Notes: generated from the sequence alone by a model not told the origin. A stretch of 60,769 bases of DNA from Alcanivorax sp. (GCF_002726155.1 NZ_PBSH01000025.1:1-60769), one strand, 5' to 3'. Numbered from the stretch's first letter, positions 37,500 through 46,221 are shown. A program made the numbers and translations.

Positions 37500-37810
37500 T
37501 GATGCCTCCAGTGACGCCTAACAGCGTATTCAGTCGAACGGTTCGACATATCTTTTTTCGACATAATTCTTAACCAGGCAGCACTCAGATCAACCAAAAT
37601 ATCCAGCATGAACAATGATATGGAGCACCGTCGAGAATTTATCTCGTCTGACAAAAGTCGACACAACGGGTTATTTCCTGAGTGAACTTGGTTCCCCTTA
37701 TCCCTGGAAATCACTTTATATCAACCGCTTAGATTTTTATGTAAGCCATATCCTACAAATTCGCACCCAGTTCTGTTGAGCACGGGCTGGTCAGGATTTG
37801 TCTGCACCAA

Positions 37811-37839
37811 GGTTCGCACCTCAAGAGGTACTCCTACAG
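37811..37839 (+). repeat. REP-like element, type 1 (copy 2)
   Basis: Starts GGTTCGCACC and ends ACTCCTACAG, with a short internal hairpin (ACCTC with GAGGT). It is a slightly diverged member of the family at 29124 and 39235. Confidence 0.5.
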
Positions 37840-37851
37840 AAAAGCAGAGAC

Positions 37852-37880
37852 AAAAAAACGCGGCCTTTGCCGCGTTTTTT
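37852..37880 (-). terminator. Terminator of the acyl-CoA dehydrogenase gene
   Basis: A 7-bp GC stem (37858-37864 with 37869-37875) is flanked by A and T runs on both sides, 21 bases beyond the acyl-CoA dehydrogenase stop. It works in either direction. Confidence 0.9.
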
Positions 37881-37900
37881 GTGGAGCATGAAGGGAAAAA

Positions 37901-39040
37901 TTAACGCCCGATAATGTCCCGGGAGATAATTTCTTTCATGATTTCGCTGGTGCCGCCGTAGATACGCTGGATGCGGGCGTCCACGTAGTCGCGGGAGATG
38001 GGGTATTCCTGCATGTAGCCGTAGCCACCGAACAGTTGCAGACATTTGTCGGCAACCACTCCTTGCAGCTCGGTGGTGGTGAGCTTGGCGATGGAGGCGT
38101 TGGTGGCGGTGAGTTCGTTGCGATCGTACTGGTCGATGCACTGCTCACCGTAGGCGCGGTTGACGACGACCTGTGCGTGCAGGTCCGCCAGCACGAATCG
38201 GGTGTTCTGCAGGCTGGAGATCGGCTTGCCAAACGCCATGCGCTCCTTGGTGTATTCGATGGTGCGCTCGATCATGCCTTCGCAGGCAGCAATGGCGCCC
38301 AGGGCCAGGATCAGGCGTTCGCGGGGCAGTTCGTTCATCAGGTTGGCGAAGCCTTTGCCTTCACCGCCGAGAATCTGGTCGGCGCCGATTTTCACGTTTT
38401 CGAAGAACAGCTCGGAGGTGTCCGCCGCGTGGTGGCCCATTTTTTCCAGGTTGCGGCCACGGGCAAAGCCGTCCAGTGCACAATCCACGTTGAACAGGGT
38501 CATGCCTTTGGAACCGGCATTGGGGTCGGTCTTGGTGGCGAGCACGATCACGTCGCAGTGCTGGCCGTTGGTGATGAAGGTTTTCTGGCCGCTGATGCTG
38601 TAGCCATCGCCATCCTTGTCGGCACGGGTTTTCATGCCCTGCAGGTCAGAACCGGCACCGGGTTCGGTCATGCCGATGGCGCCTACGGCTTCACCGGTGA
38701 CCATTTTCGGCAACCAGGCTTGCTTCTGCTCTTCGTTACCCAGGTGCAGGATGTAGGGAGCGACGATGTCGGAGTGCACGGAAATGTTGGACGCCAATGC
38801 ACCAAAACCGGCGCGGGAGGCTTCTTCCACAATCACCGCAGACAGGCGGAAGTTGGCGCCAAAGCCGCCGTATTCTTCCGGGACGTCCACACACAGCAGG
38901 CCATTTTCGCCCATCTTGTTCCACAGCTCACGGGGGAACATTTCGGCTTTTTCCCACTGGTCGTAGTGAGGAGCGACTTCGTTTTCGAGGAATTTTTTGA
39001 CGTTATCGCGAAACAGTTCGATTTCGTTCTGATCAAGCAT
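37901..39040 (-). CDS. Acyl-CoA dehydrogenase
   Basis: A 379-residue FAD enzyme that introduces the alpha-beta double bond in acyl-CoA. Signature segments are the N-terminal FLENEVAPHYDQWE, AIGMTEPGAGSDLQGMKTRA, SGQKTFITNG, RMAFGKPISSLQNTRF, and the C-terminal LQLFGGYGYMQEYPISRDYVDARIQRIYGGTSEIMKEI. The chain-length preference is unknown; the sequence resembles the long- or branched-chain types. Start at 39040 with AGGACT upstream. It fits a cell that degrades alkanes through fatty acids. Confidence 0.94.
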   Translation of the reverse strand: MLDQNEIELFRDNVKKFLENEVAPHYDQWEKAEMFPRELWNKMGENGLLCVDVPEEYGGFGANFRLSAVIVEEASRAGFGALASNISVHSDIVAPYILHLGNEEQKQAWLPKMVTGEAVGAIGMTEPGAGSDLQGMKTRADKDGDGYSISGQKTFITNGQHCDVIVLATKTDPNAGSKGMTLFNVDCALDGFARGRNLEKMGHHAADTSELFFENVKIGADQILGGEGKGFANLMNELPRERLILALGAIAACEGMIERTIEYTKERMAFGKPISSLQNTRFVLADLHAQVVVNRAYGEQCIDQYDRNELTATNASIAKLTTTELQGVVADKCLQLFGGYGYMQEYPISRDYVDARIQRIYGGTSEIMKEIISRDIIGR

Positions 39041-39234
39041 CTTGGCTAGTCCTGTGGGTGAACGGCAACGACCCACGCAGGGGGGCCGCGAAACAATGGT
39101 CCACATTCTAGCCATAAGGCGTGACGGTCACATCACTGCCGGGTGACTGTCCGGTCTCGACGGGTGAGGCGAATCGACGCCTTTGGCTTGCGCCAGTAAA
39201 TCTGGAGTTTGGGTGTTTACGATTAGCGTGCGGG

Positions 39235-39264
39235 GGTTCGCGCCCTGGAAGGGCGCTCCTACAG
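39235..39264 (+). repeat. REP-like element, type 1 (copy 3)
   Basis: A hairpin-forming element GGTTCGCGCCCTGGAAGGGC followed by GCTCCTACAG. It is the best preserved member of this type, with a clean GCGCCC/GGGCGC stem. Confidence 0.6.
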
Positions 39265-39295
39265 AATCCGTCAGGTTTGAGGGAAACCCGATCGG

Positions 39296-39745
39296 CTAGG
39301 TTGGCTCTATGCGCACGTCCGCCTTCAAGGAATTGGCCACGAAGCAGTTTCGATGGGCGCTGTCGTGGAGTTTTTCCAGAGCTCCGCCATCCGGTTCTTC
39401 ACCATCAAACACCACCCGGGGGCGCAGCACGATCCGGGTGATTGCCATGCGGCCTTCCGGGTTCTTTTCTACTGTGCCTACCGGCTGGTCGATATAGCTG
39501 AGGACGGTGAGGCCACGCTTGGCGGCGATGGACAGGAAGGTCAGCATATGACAGCTGGCCGTGGCGGCAATGACAGCTTCGTCCGGGTTCACCCGGTTGG
39601 CGCAGCCGTAAAACTCCGGGGACCCGGAGGCCTGCACCACTTCGCCGCCGGCGAAGGTCCATTCGTGGTCCCGGTTAAAGTGTTCATAATCGAATTCAGT
39701 GCCCCGCTGCAGGTGCCAGGCCACTGTTGCGCCGTATTCACTCAT
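39296..39745 (-). CDS. OsmC family protein
   Basis: A 149-residue OsmC/Ohr-fold protein. It shows the second redox-cysteine segment ATASCHMLTFLSIAAKRG, a conserved GCANRVNPDEAV stretch with another cysteine, and the expected beta-alpha layout. OsmC proteins reduce organic hydroperoxides, which are likely by-products of hydrocarbon metabolism. The YhfA-type subgroup has no known role, so the peroxidase function is a family-level inference. Confidence 0.85.
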   Translation of the reverse strand: MSEYGATVAWHLQRGTEFDYEHFNRDHEWTFAGGEVVQASGSPEFYGCANRVNPDEAVIAATASCHMLTFLSIAAKRGLTVLSYIDQPVGTVEKNPEGRMAITRIVLRPRVVFDGEEPDGGALEKLHDSAHRNCFVANSLKADVRIEPT

Positions 39746-39829
39746 GGTCGAACTCCCTCTCTCGCGTTTTCACTTTCACCATGATCCGGCAAGAGAGGAA
39801 AGGCAACCATGCTGCAGATCAATGTCTGA

Positions 39830-40684
39830 TCAGCTGTCCTTGATCGGGGCCAGAAGGCAACGCTCTACCTGATCCATCACCCGCGTGCTGTACAGCAACG
39901 CGCAATGGCCCAGATACGGAACATGGATATTTTCTTCGGCACCCTGCAATACCGCCGTGGACACCGGCAGCACAAAATTATCCATGTTGGAAAAGACGGA
40001 AAAGTACCGCGCCCCCCCTGGGCAGGTTTCTTCGCTAGCCAGCTCCCGGATAAAAGGACTCTGGTAACGCAACTGGGCGGCAGCCCCTAATGGCGGGAAC
40101 AGGCCAGCCACCCGCGAACCATAGTGCGGGCTGCCCAGAGTGATCACCCGATCCACCTTGCCGGCCAGGCCCAGGTTTTTCAGGGCGTAACGGGTCAGGG
40201 GGCCGCCCATGGAGTGGCAAATCAGGTGGGCTTTCTCCGCACCCGTGGCTGCCAGGATACGCTCCACATGATCCACCACCTGCTGGGATAACTTGCGGGC
40301 ATTGATATGCGGCGGTGTATAACTCACTGAATACACATTAGACCAGCCGCGCCATTTCAGGCGCCATTGCATGAACAGGAAGTTGGCACTGTTGCCGCCA
40401 TAGCCATGGACCAGAATCACCGGTGGCTCACCGTGATGGCGGCTGCGCGCCGGGGCCGTATCGTGGATCAACCGCAGTGGGTAGCTAGCCACCAACAGTG
40501 TTAGCGCCGCCGCTTCCTTGGCGACACCAAGCAGCACGGCCAGTAGCCGCAAGGGCTGCTCGCCTGGCAATACCGACTGCTCCGGAAAACTGCGGCGGTC
40601 GTAGTACCAGCACAGGTAAAACACCAGGGTGATAGACACCGTGGTAAGCACCAACAGTGCCAGCAAAAAAAGAATCAGACCCAT
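39830..40684 (-). CDS. Membrane-anchored alpha/beta hydrolase (triacylglycerol lipase-like)
   Basis: A 284-residue protein with an N-terminal membrane helix (residues 3-25) and an alpha/beta hydrolase domain. The nucleophile elbow reads HLICHSMGGPLTRY (Cys before His-Ser instead of the usual Gly). The oxyanion region is VILVHGYGGNSANF and the late histidine is in HVPYLGHCALLY. It resembles lactonizing-type lipases or palmitoyl-protein thioesterase-like enzymes. Substrate unknown. Confidence 0.82.
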   Translation of the reverse strand: MGLILFLLALLVLTTVSITLVFYLCWYYDRRSFPEQSVLPGEQPLRLLAVLLGVAKEAAALTLLVASYPLRLIHDTAPARSRHHGEPPVILVHGYGGNSANFLFMQWRLKWRGWSNVYSVSYTPPHINARKLSQQVVDHVERILAATGAEKAHLICHSMGGPLTRYALKNLGLAGKVDRVITLGSPHYGSRVAGLFPPLGAAAQLRYQSPFIRELASEETCPGGARYFSVFSNMDNFVLPVSTAVLQGAEENIHVPYLGHCALLYSTRVMDQVERCLLAPIKDS

Positions 40685-40857
40685 CCCGTCATTACTCCGT
40701 TGTTATTTTTACCGACGCTAGGCCAGTGCCGGTGAGGATAAAGCGCGGCTGGTATGACTGTCGGACAAAGCGTAAAGAGAATTCACAATTGACTGCGGCA
40801 ACGCTGCGGAAAGTAATCGCCCACACCGCTCCCGCCTGCCTCCACACCGGCCCAGGA

Positions 40858-40897
40858 AACCTCTGAAAACGCCTTACACGCTCAGTTTTCAGAGGTT
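40858..40897. other. 13-bp perfect inverted repeat at the 3' end of a hydrolase gene
   Basis: Arm AACCTCTGAAAAC (40858-40870) pairs with 40885-40897 across a 14-base loop. The right arm overlaps the last codons and stop of the alpha/beta hydrolase gene. It may end that transcript although the T run is only three bases long. Confidence 0.5.
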
Positions 40898-42060
40898 CCC
40901 TCGTTCAGGCCCTGCTCTTTTAGCCAGACGGTGCAGTGTTCTACCGCTTCAGCCAGTTTGTCGTTTTGGCCAAAGTAATAATGATTGGCACCGGCCACTT
41001 CGCGCAGGGTGGCTTGCCCTGATTGGAAGCCATCGAAAAGCCGCTGGGTATGGCTGGGGGTACAGGCGTTGTCGGCGGTGTTGCCGATGACCAGGGCTGG
41101 CACCTTGATGCGCCCGGCACAGGCCGGGCCGTTGGCGCGGGAGTCATCGAAACTCCACTGACTCAACCAGCCGCGCAAGGTATTGAAACGCGCCAGCGCC
41201 ACCGGACCGTTGTTCACGGTTTCCGGGTCACCCAGGTAACAGGTGCCGGGGGCACGCTCGTTGCTGTCCTGCTGTGGATCCAGCCAGCGCACATCGCACA
41301 TGGTGCGGTGCACGATGAAGCCGTACTCCTCGGTGTGCAGGCCCCTGGCGTGGAAATCCGCCAACTTGCCTTTCACCCAGTCGGAAATACGACGATTACG
41401 GTCAATCTGGGCCTGGCGGAAACGGGCCACAAAATCGGCACTGTAGGGCGGCTGATTGGGACAATCCGGATGGTAGATATCCAGCTCCCGGTCGCGATCC
41501 TCCGGGTTGTTCTCGTCCTTCACGGACGGGTCCAGCCATTCGGTCATGGTGATGGCGCGAGACACATGGGCCGCCAGCAGCATGATGCCATCGGCGGGAA
41601 TCAGGTTCAGAGCCGCAAGATCGTACGGGTCCCCCGCCGGGGTCTCGGTAATCTGCGGGTCTTCCGCTTCGGCCTGGTAAAGCAGGCTCAAAGAGCCGCC
41701 ACCGGACCACCCCGCCAGCACCACTTTTTCAAAACCCAGCCGCTCTTTGGCATCGCGCACGCAGGCGCCCAGATCCGCCACGACTTTTTCCATTAACAAG
41801 GCGCTGTCGGCGCCACGGTACCGGCTATTGCAGTAGATGACCGACAAGCCGGCCCTGGCCAAGGCGGAAACCATGGGCAGGTACGCCCCGCCGCCTACCG
41901 GGTGCATGAAAATCACCACGGTCTTGCTGGCGCCTGCTTTTGGGGTAAGCAGATGCGACTCCAGCGCCACCAGATCCATGGGGCCGGCGTAGGTGTCCTT
42001 GAAGCTGGATTGCTCCATGAAGGTCACCAGGTACGGGGTGCGATCGTAATGCTTGCTCAT
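40882..42060 (-). CDS. Alpha/beta hydrolase family protein
   Basis: A 392-residue large alpha/beta hydrolase. The nucleophile motif is LAGWSGGGSLSLLYQ (Gly-Trp-Ser-Gly-Gly). The oxyanion region is VIFMHPVGGGAYLPM, the acid lies in the VIGNTADNACTPSHT segment, and the histidine is in VAGANHYYFG. Substrate unknown. The start overlaps the upstream VOC-family gene stop (ATGA), so the two are coupled and may act in one catabolic pathway. Confidence 0.88.
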   Translation of the reverse strand: MSKHYDRTPYLVTFMEQSSFKDTYAGPMDLVALESHLLTPKAGASKTVVIFMHPVGGGAYLPMVSALARAGLSVIYCNSRYRGADSALLMEKVVADLGACVRDAKERLGFEKVVLAGWSGGGSLSLLYQAEAEDPQITETPAGDPYDLAALNLIPADGIMLLAAHVSRAITMTEWLDPSVKDENNPEDRDRELDIYHPDCPNQPPYSADFVARFRQAQIDRNRRISDWVKGKLADFHARGLHTEEYGFIVHRTMCDVRWLDPQQDSNERAPGTCYLGDPETVNNGPVALARFNTLRGWLSQWSFDDSRANGPACAGRIKVPALVIGNTADNACTPSHTQRLFDGFQSGQATLREVAGANHYYFGQNDKLAEAVEHCTVWLKEQGLNEGTSEN

Positions 42061-42713
42061 TGGGGAGCGTCCTTTTGTTCTTCTTTTGGTTTGCCCTTCT
42101 GCTGGTCCATGGCGCCCTTCACTTTCGAGAAGTCAGTCTTGCTCATGTCCAGGCCGCGCATGTCCAGGGCCTCAGCGCCAAAATTCTCTTCTTTCAGCGC
42201 GCGGGTCTTTTGGGTCCATGCCTTCAACACCCCATGGGCGTTGGCCGCATCTTCCGCCACCACGGCATCGTAACTGGCATCCTTGATGGTGATTTCCAGT
42301 GGAATGCCGTTGGGGTCGAAGAAATAGATGGAATGAATAAACTCGTGGTCGATGGGGCCGAAGCAGGGGCGGCCCGCCTTGTTGATACGGCGGCGCCAGT
42401 CCTTCAGTTCTTCGCGGGTATCCACTTCAAAAGCCAGATGCAGGTCAAAGGCACTGCGCGGGCGGAACATTTTTTCATCCGCCCCATCCGGGGCATCGAA
42501 GAAGGCAATGAAGTTGTCATCGCCCATCTTGAAGAACAAATGCATGTAGTCGATCTTGCGGCCGGTGCCAGGTTCCTCATCGAATACCATGGCCATGGTG
42601 AGCGGCAGGCCCAGCACATCTTCATAGAACCAGCGGGTCTGTTCAGCGTCGCGGCAGCGGTAGGCGCTGTGGTGCACATGTTTAAGCGTGGCACAGGGAG
42701 GCAGGCTGCTCAT
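42057..42713 (-). CDS. VOC family protein (glyoxalase/dioxygenase fold)
   Basis: A 218-residue vicinal-oxygen-chelate protein. The N-terminal metal His is in LKHVHHSAYRCRDAEQTRWFYEDVLGL and the second half has HSIYFFDPNGIPLEIT with the conserved Glu. A charged Lys/Gln-rich tail of about 30 residues follows the domain. The ligands suggest an extradiol dioxygenase, glyoxalase or ring-cleavage role. It is coupled to the alpha/beta hydrolase, which recalls meta-cleavage gene pairs, but no substrate can be named. Confidence 0.85.
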   Translation of the reverse strand: MSSLPPCATLKHVHHSAYRCRDAEQTRWFYEDVLGLPLTMAMVFDEEPGTGRKIDYMHLFFKMGDDNFIAFFDAPDGADEKMFRPRSAFDLHLAFEVDTREELKDWRRRINKAGRPCFGPIDHEFIHSIYFFDPNGIPLEITIKDASYDAVVAEDAANAHGVLKAWTQKTRALKEENFGAEALDMRGLDMSKTDFSKVKGAMDQQKGKPKEEQKDAPQ

Positions 42714-42917
42714 GGTTAGCTCCTGTTATTGTTAGTGGCGGCAATGATGCTCTTTATCCCCAAGATTGCCGCAGACGCCGCCACCAAGGAAAACCGAAAC
42801 CACCAAGAACCTGTCAGTTCTGGCCACCCTGCCAAACCACCGTCTGTCCGCCCAGGGTGCACAAAGCCAACACCGATGGCACACTTGCGGGCCCTTTTCG
42901 GTACGACGGCAAGCACC

Positions 42918-43853
42918 ATGACAGACCAGGCAATCATCAACGAAGTGGGGCTGCGCGACGGCCTTCAGAATCAACCGGTAACCGTGGACACGGCCACCAA
43001 GGCGAAGCTGGCCCAGTTACTGGTCGACGCAGGCATGCGCTACCTGGAACCGGTGAGCTTTGTGAGCCCCAAGGCCATTCCGCAGATGGCCGATGCCGCC
43101 GCCCTCACGCCACTGCTGCCCAAAGGGGACAACCTGCATTTCCCTCTACACTACACGGCCCTGGTCCCCAATCTGAAGGGCTACCAGCTGGCGCGGGATG
43201 CGGGGTACCCCACCGTGGCCCTGGTGCTGTCCACCACCGATTCCTTCAACGAGCGCAACCTGCGCATGAGCCTGGAGCAGGCCGCACAAAGTTGCGAGGC
43301 GATCATTGCCGCCGCGCGCGCCGATGGCATTGCTACCCGCACCTATATCTCTGGCGCTTTTGCCTGCCCCTACGACGGGCCAGTGCCCGTCACCCTGCCG
43401 CAACAACTGAGCGAGCGCATGTTTGCCGCCGGTAGCGACGAAGTGGCCATCGCCGACACCATTGGCGCCGGCAACCCGCAGCAGATGAAGGACATCATGG
43501 CGCCGCTGATTCGGGAATTCGGCGCAGAGAAGTTCTACGTACACCTGCACGACACCCGCGGGCTGGCCGCGGCCATGGCCTGGGCGGCGGCCGATATGGG
43601 GGTACGCCGTTTTGATGCCTCCGTGGGCGGCCTGGGCGGCTGCCCGTTTGCGCCGGGCGCTACCGGCAACATGGCCACAGAGGATCTGGTGTACTTGCTG
43701 GAAAGTGCCGGGCTGAAGACCGGCATTGATGTGCAGGGCCTGCGCGAAGCCGTCGCGTTGGCCGCCGAGGCAACCCAGCGACCGCTGGGCGGACGCATTC
43801 TGAACTGGATGGCATCCCAGGAGAAACAGGGTAAGACACCCTGCATAGGGTAA
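42918..43853 (+). CDS. Hydroxymethylglutaryl-CoA lyase
   Basis: A 311-residue TIM-barrel enzyme of the HMGL-like family that cleaves 3-hydroxy-3-methylglutaryl-CoA to acetyl-CoA and acetoacetate (leucine catabolism). The N-terminus INEVGLRDGLQNQP has the metal-binding Asp. The active-site signature is SVGGLGGCPFAPGATGN, with the catalytic Cys. The start at 42918 is the first position giving the canonical N-terminus, although its ribosome-binding site is weak; ATG 42876 is an alternative. It diverges from the VOC gene; the other leucine genes are not in view. Confidence 0.92.
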   Translation: MTDQAIINEVGLRDGLQNQPVTVDTATKAKLAQLLVDAGMRYLEPVSFVSPKAIPQMADAAALTPLLPKGDNLHFPLHYTALVPNLKGYQLARDAGYPTVALVLSTTDSFNERNLRMSLEQAAQSCEAIIAAARADGIATRTYISGAFACPYDGPVPVTLPQQLSERMFAAGSDEVAIADTIGAGNPQQMKDIMAPLIREFGAEKFYVHLHDTRGLAAAMAWAAADMGVRRFDASVGGLGGCPFAPGATGNMATEDLVYLLESAGLKTGIDVQGLREAVALAAEATQRPLGGRILNWMASQEKQGKTPCIG

Positions 43854-43865
43854 TCCCGTACTTCC

Positions 43866-43890
43866 GTAGGAGCGTCGCTGGCGGCGCGAT
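43866..43890 (+). repeat. REP-like element, type 2 (left arm)
   Basis: A copy starting GTAGGAGCGTCGCTGGCGGC and ending GCGAT. It forms an inverted pair with 44001-44027 that brackets the family A heptamer element. Confidence 0.65.
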
Positions 43891-43902
43891 ACGATAACTA
43901 CA

Positions 43903-43994
43903 GTCTCGAGTTGCGAGAAGCGAGTTTCGAAAGGCAACCCCAAACCAGGGGAAAACCCAACGATTTTCGCTTCTCGTCACTCGTTACTCGCAAC
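43903..43994 (+). repeat. Heptamer-repeat inverted element, family A (copy 4)
   Basis: Left arm 43903-43930 (four units G-T/A-T/A/C-N-C-G-A) and right arm 43967-43994 (four units) flank a spacer of 36 bases. It is nested inside the inverted REP-like pair, so two repeat systems are stacked at this site. Confidence 0.75.
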
Positions 43995-44000
43995 TGGGTT

Positions 44001-44027
44001 ATCGCGCCGCCAGCGACGCTCCTACAG
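44001..44027 (-). repeat. REP-like element, type 2 (right arm)
   Basis: Inverted copy ATCGCGCCGCCAGCGACGCT followed by CCTACAG; complementary to 43866-43890. Confidence 0.65.
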
Positions 44028-44034
44028 CAGACGC

Positions 44035-44475
44035 TTAAGGGCGCGGAGCCACAATCATGCAAGTGCAGGTAGCGTGGGCGTACAGCTTGCCTTCATCGTC
44101 CACGATACGCCCTTCCGAGATCACCAGATTACGCCCACGGTTAATCACTTTCCCTTCTGCTCGGTAAGCCTTATCGAAGGTCAGCGGCCGGCACATCTTG
44201 ATGTTCAGATCCGTGGTGCCATAGCTCTCGCCCGCGGCCAGTACCGTGTGGGTGGCGCAGCCAGTAACGGAATCGAGCACCGTGGCAGCAAAACCGCCAT
44301 GCACTCCACCCAGCGGGTTGGTGTGGCGCTTGTCTGGAGTCGCGATAAAGACCACACGGCCCTCTTCCACGGTATCCGGGTCCATGGGGATGGTGTCAGA
44401 AATGGGGGCACGGGGAATCTTGCCGGCGGCGAAGGCCTGCATGATTTCCAGGCCGGTCATGGTCGCAGGGTTCAT
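44035..44475 (-). CDS. PaaI family thioesterase
   Basis: A 146-residue hotdog-fold acyl-CoA thioesterase of the PaaI type. The signature NPLGGVHGGFAATVLDSVTGCATHT contains the conserved HGG and Asp, and the later GTTDLNIKMCRPL fits the second hotdog strand. Several in-frame ATGs exist; 44475 is preferred because AGAGA lies at fitting distance, but longer forms (44481, 44520) are possible. Probable substrate: aromatic or short-chain acyl-CoA. Confidence 0.86.
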   Translation of the reverse strand: MNPATMTGLEIMQAFAAGKIPRAPISDTIPMDPDTVEEGRVVFIATPDKRHTNPLGGVHGGFAATVLDSVTGCATHTVLAAGESYGTTDLNIKMCRPLTFDKAYRAEGKVINRGRNLVISEGRIVDDEGKLYAHATCTCMIVAPRP

Positions 44476-44624
44476 GGTCATTCTCTGGGGTAATGGCATT
44501 GTCTGCATTATAGGTTCCAATTAGGAACTTACAACTTGAACGTAGCCCCACTTATAGCCGCCCCACCCCTGAACGCGTCCCCAAAAGCCCGGGAAACACG
44601 CTCAGCGATCCAGATTTAAGAGAT

Positions 44625-46088
44625 TCAAAGCAACGCAGTGCGCACGCGGTTGCGGCCAGCCTCTTTAGCCGCGTACAAAGCCTGATCCGCCGCACTCAAT
44701 AACGCTTCCGGGTCTGCAGCGGCGGAGGCGTTTCCGCAGGGCATGAATGTGGCCACGCCAACACTCAAGCTCACCTCCTTGTTCAGGGTGGCAATGCCCG
44801 CCACGGCACGGCGACAGCGTTCCGCCACACCCTCTGCCGCTTGCACATTGGCAGTGGGCAGCAAGGCAACGAACTCTTCGCCCCCGTAACGCGCCAGCAC
44901 ATCGGTATCACGGATCACCGGGCGCAACGCCGCCGCCACGGCCTGCAGCGCCACATCCCCTTCCATGTGCCCGTAGGTATCGTTGTAGTGCTTGAAGTAA
45001 TCCACATCCATGAACACCACAGAAATTGGCTCACGGCTGCGCTCACAACGGCGGAATTCCTGACGCAGATTTTCCATCAGCACCAGCCGGTTATTCAGCC
45101 CGGTAAGCGGGTCGGTGCGGGCCATGTCAGCCAGCTCCTGATTGAGCTGCTCCAGTTCGTCCTGTTTCTGACGCAAAGCACGCTCTGCGGTGACTTGAGC
45201 GGACACATCTTCAATCTGCGAAAGAAAATACCGGGGCGTGCCATCTGCATTACGGACAATAGACACCGCCAGCAACACCCAGACGATATGACCGTCCTGG
45301 TGAAAATACCGTTTCTTCATCCAGTAACTGTTGCGCTTGCCCGCCAACAGCGCCTGCACGTGGTTCAGGTCCTTTTCCAGGTCGTCCGGGTGGGTAATGG
45401 TCTGAAAATCACTTGCCAGCAAGGCCTGTTCGTCATAGCCCAGAATGTTGCACAGCGCCGGATTCACCCGCATCCAACCCCCTTCCGGGGACACAATGGC
45501 CATGCCAATGGCCGCATGACGGAACGCGCCCTCGAACAGGGCCATGTTCTCTTCCATCTTGTTGACGGCCAATTGCCGCTGCTGATTCAGGTGGTCCTGC
45601 TCCAGCGCCTGGCCAAGGGACTTGCCCATCAACTCCAGAAATTCCATTTCTTCGATGCCGAACGGCTCGTGGCGGGGTACCGGATCACTGAAATTGAGGG
45701 TGCCAAAAATCTCGCCCTGCACATAAAGCGGCACGGCCATGTAGGACTCCAGCTTCATCCCCACATAAACCGGGTGCGAGCGCATTTCTTCCAGCTCGCC
45801 CACATGGTGTAACGCCACCGACCCCTGTTTGCTGACCACGGTAGAACAATAGGTATCACCCAGCGGGAAATGATCGCCAGTGCTGATTCCCCCATCGCCC
45901 GGTTGCACCGCGAGGACTTCGTAGTCTCCGTCTTTAATACGGCTGACAATACCAATGGACAGGCCCAGCAGACGACGCCCCACCTCCAGATAAGCGGCAT
46001 ACAATTGCGCAAAGTCACGACCAGACAGCAATGACAGGTGGTGTAACTCTCTCAGCCCGATCAGACTGAAATCTGCACGGTTTTCCAT
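44625..46088 (-). CDS. Diguanylate cyclase with GAF and PAS domains
   Basis: A 487-residue sensor making cyclic di-GMP. It has a GAF domain (about residues 15-165, with the STVVSKQGSVALHHVG segment), a PAS domain with PAC motif (about 185-305), a short coiled linker, and a C-terminal GGDEF domain. The active loop is ARYGGEEF and the inhibitory site RDTD stands exactly five residues before it, so product inhibition should be intact. No EAL domain. Start at 46088 with GGGGAAAAAG; the longer frame reads into the yggT terminator. Confidence 0.93.
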   Translation of the reverse strand: MENRADFSLIGLRELHHLSLLSGRDFAQLYAAYLEVGRRLLGLSIGIVSRIKDGDYEVLAVQPGDGGISTGDHFPLGDTYCSTVVSKQGSVALHHVGELEEMRSHPVYVGMKLESYMAVPLYVQGEIFGTLNFSDPVPRHEPFGIEEMEFLELMGKSLGQALEQDHLNQQRQLAVNKMEENMALFEGAFRHAAIGMAIVSPEGGWMRVNPALCNILGYDEQALLASDFQTITHPDDLEKDLNHVQALLAGKRNSYWMKKRYFHQDGHIVWVLLAVSIVRNADGTPRYFLSQIEDVSAQVTAERALRQKQDELEQLNQELADMARTDPLTGLNNRLVLMENLRQEFRRCERSREPISVVFMDVDYFKHYNDTYGHMEGDVALQAVAAALRPVIRDTDVLARYGGEEFVALLPTANVQAAEGVAERCRRAVAGIATLNKEVSLSVGVATFMPCGNASAAADPEALLSAADQALYAAKEAGRNRVRTALL

Positions 46089-46221
46089 CTTTTTCCCCGG
46101 GATTAGCGCCCAACGCGGTACGCCGTTGTTATTTCTCTTTTGTAACCAAAGCCGCTGGGCAAGTAAAAACCCTTGCAACGTTTTGCACCAGAAAAAGGCC
46201 GGTTTTTGGGTACCACTGAAA

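Larger units (their letters stand above)
37500..37900. other. Intergenic region with core box, REP-like element and terminator
   Basis: About 400 bases without a convincing gene. It holds a minus-strand GTTAGGC core box (37516-37522), a palindrome TCGAACGGTTCGA (37534-37546), about 260 AT-rich bases in which I see nothing, a REP-like element (37811-37839) and the acyl-CoA dehydrogenase terminator. The left end looks like a remnant recombination site of a further cassette or an attI. Confidence 0.5.

Noticed and set aside
37355..37714. 119-residue minus-strand frame overlapping the first cassette gene
   Set aside because: It runs through the GTTAGGC core box and shows no protein-like pattern; the cassette gene in the other frame fits attC geometry better.
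38036..39049. 337-residue plus-strand frame opposite the acyl-CoA dehydrogenase
   Set aside because: Low-complexity Gly/Val/Phe composition of an antisense frame; the minus-strand gene has all family motifs.
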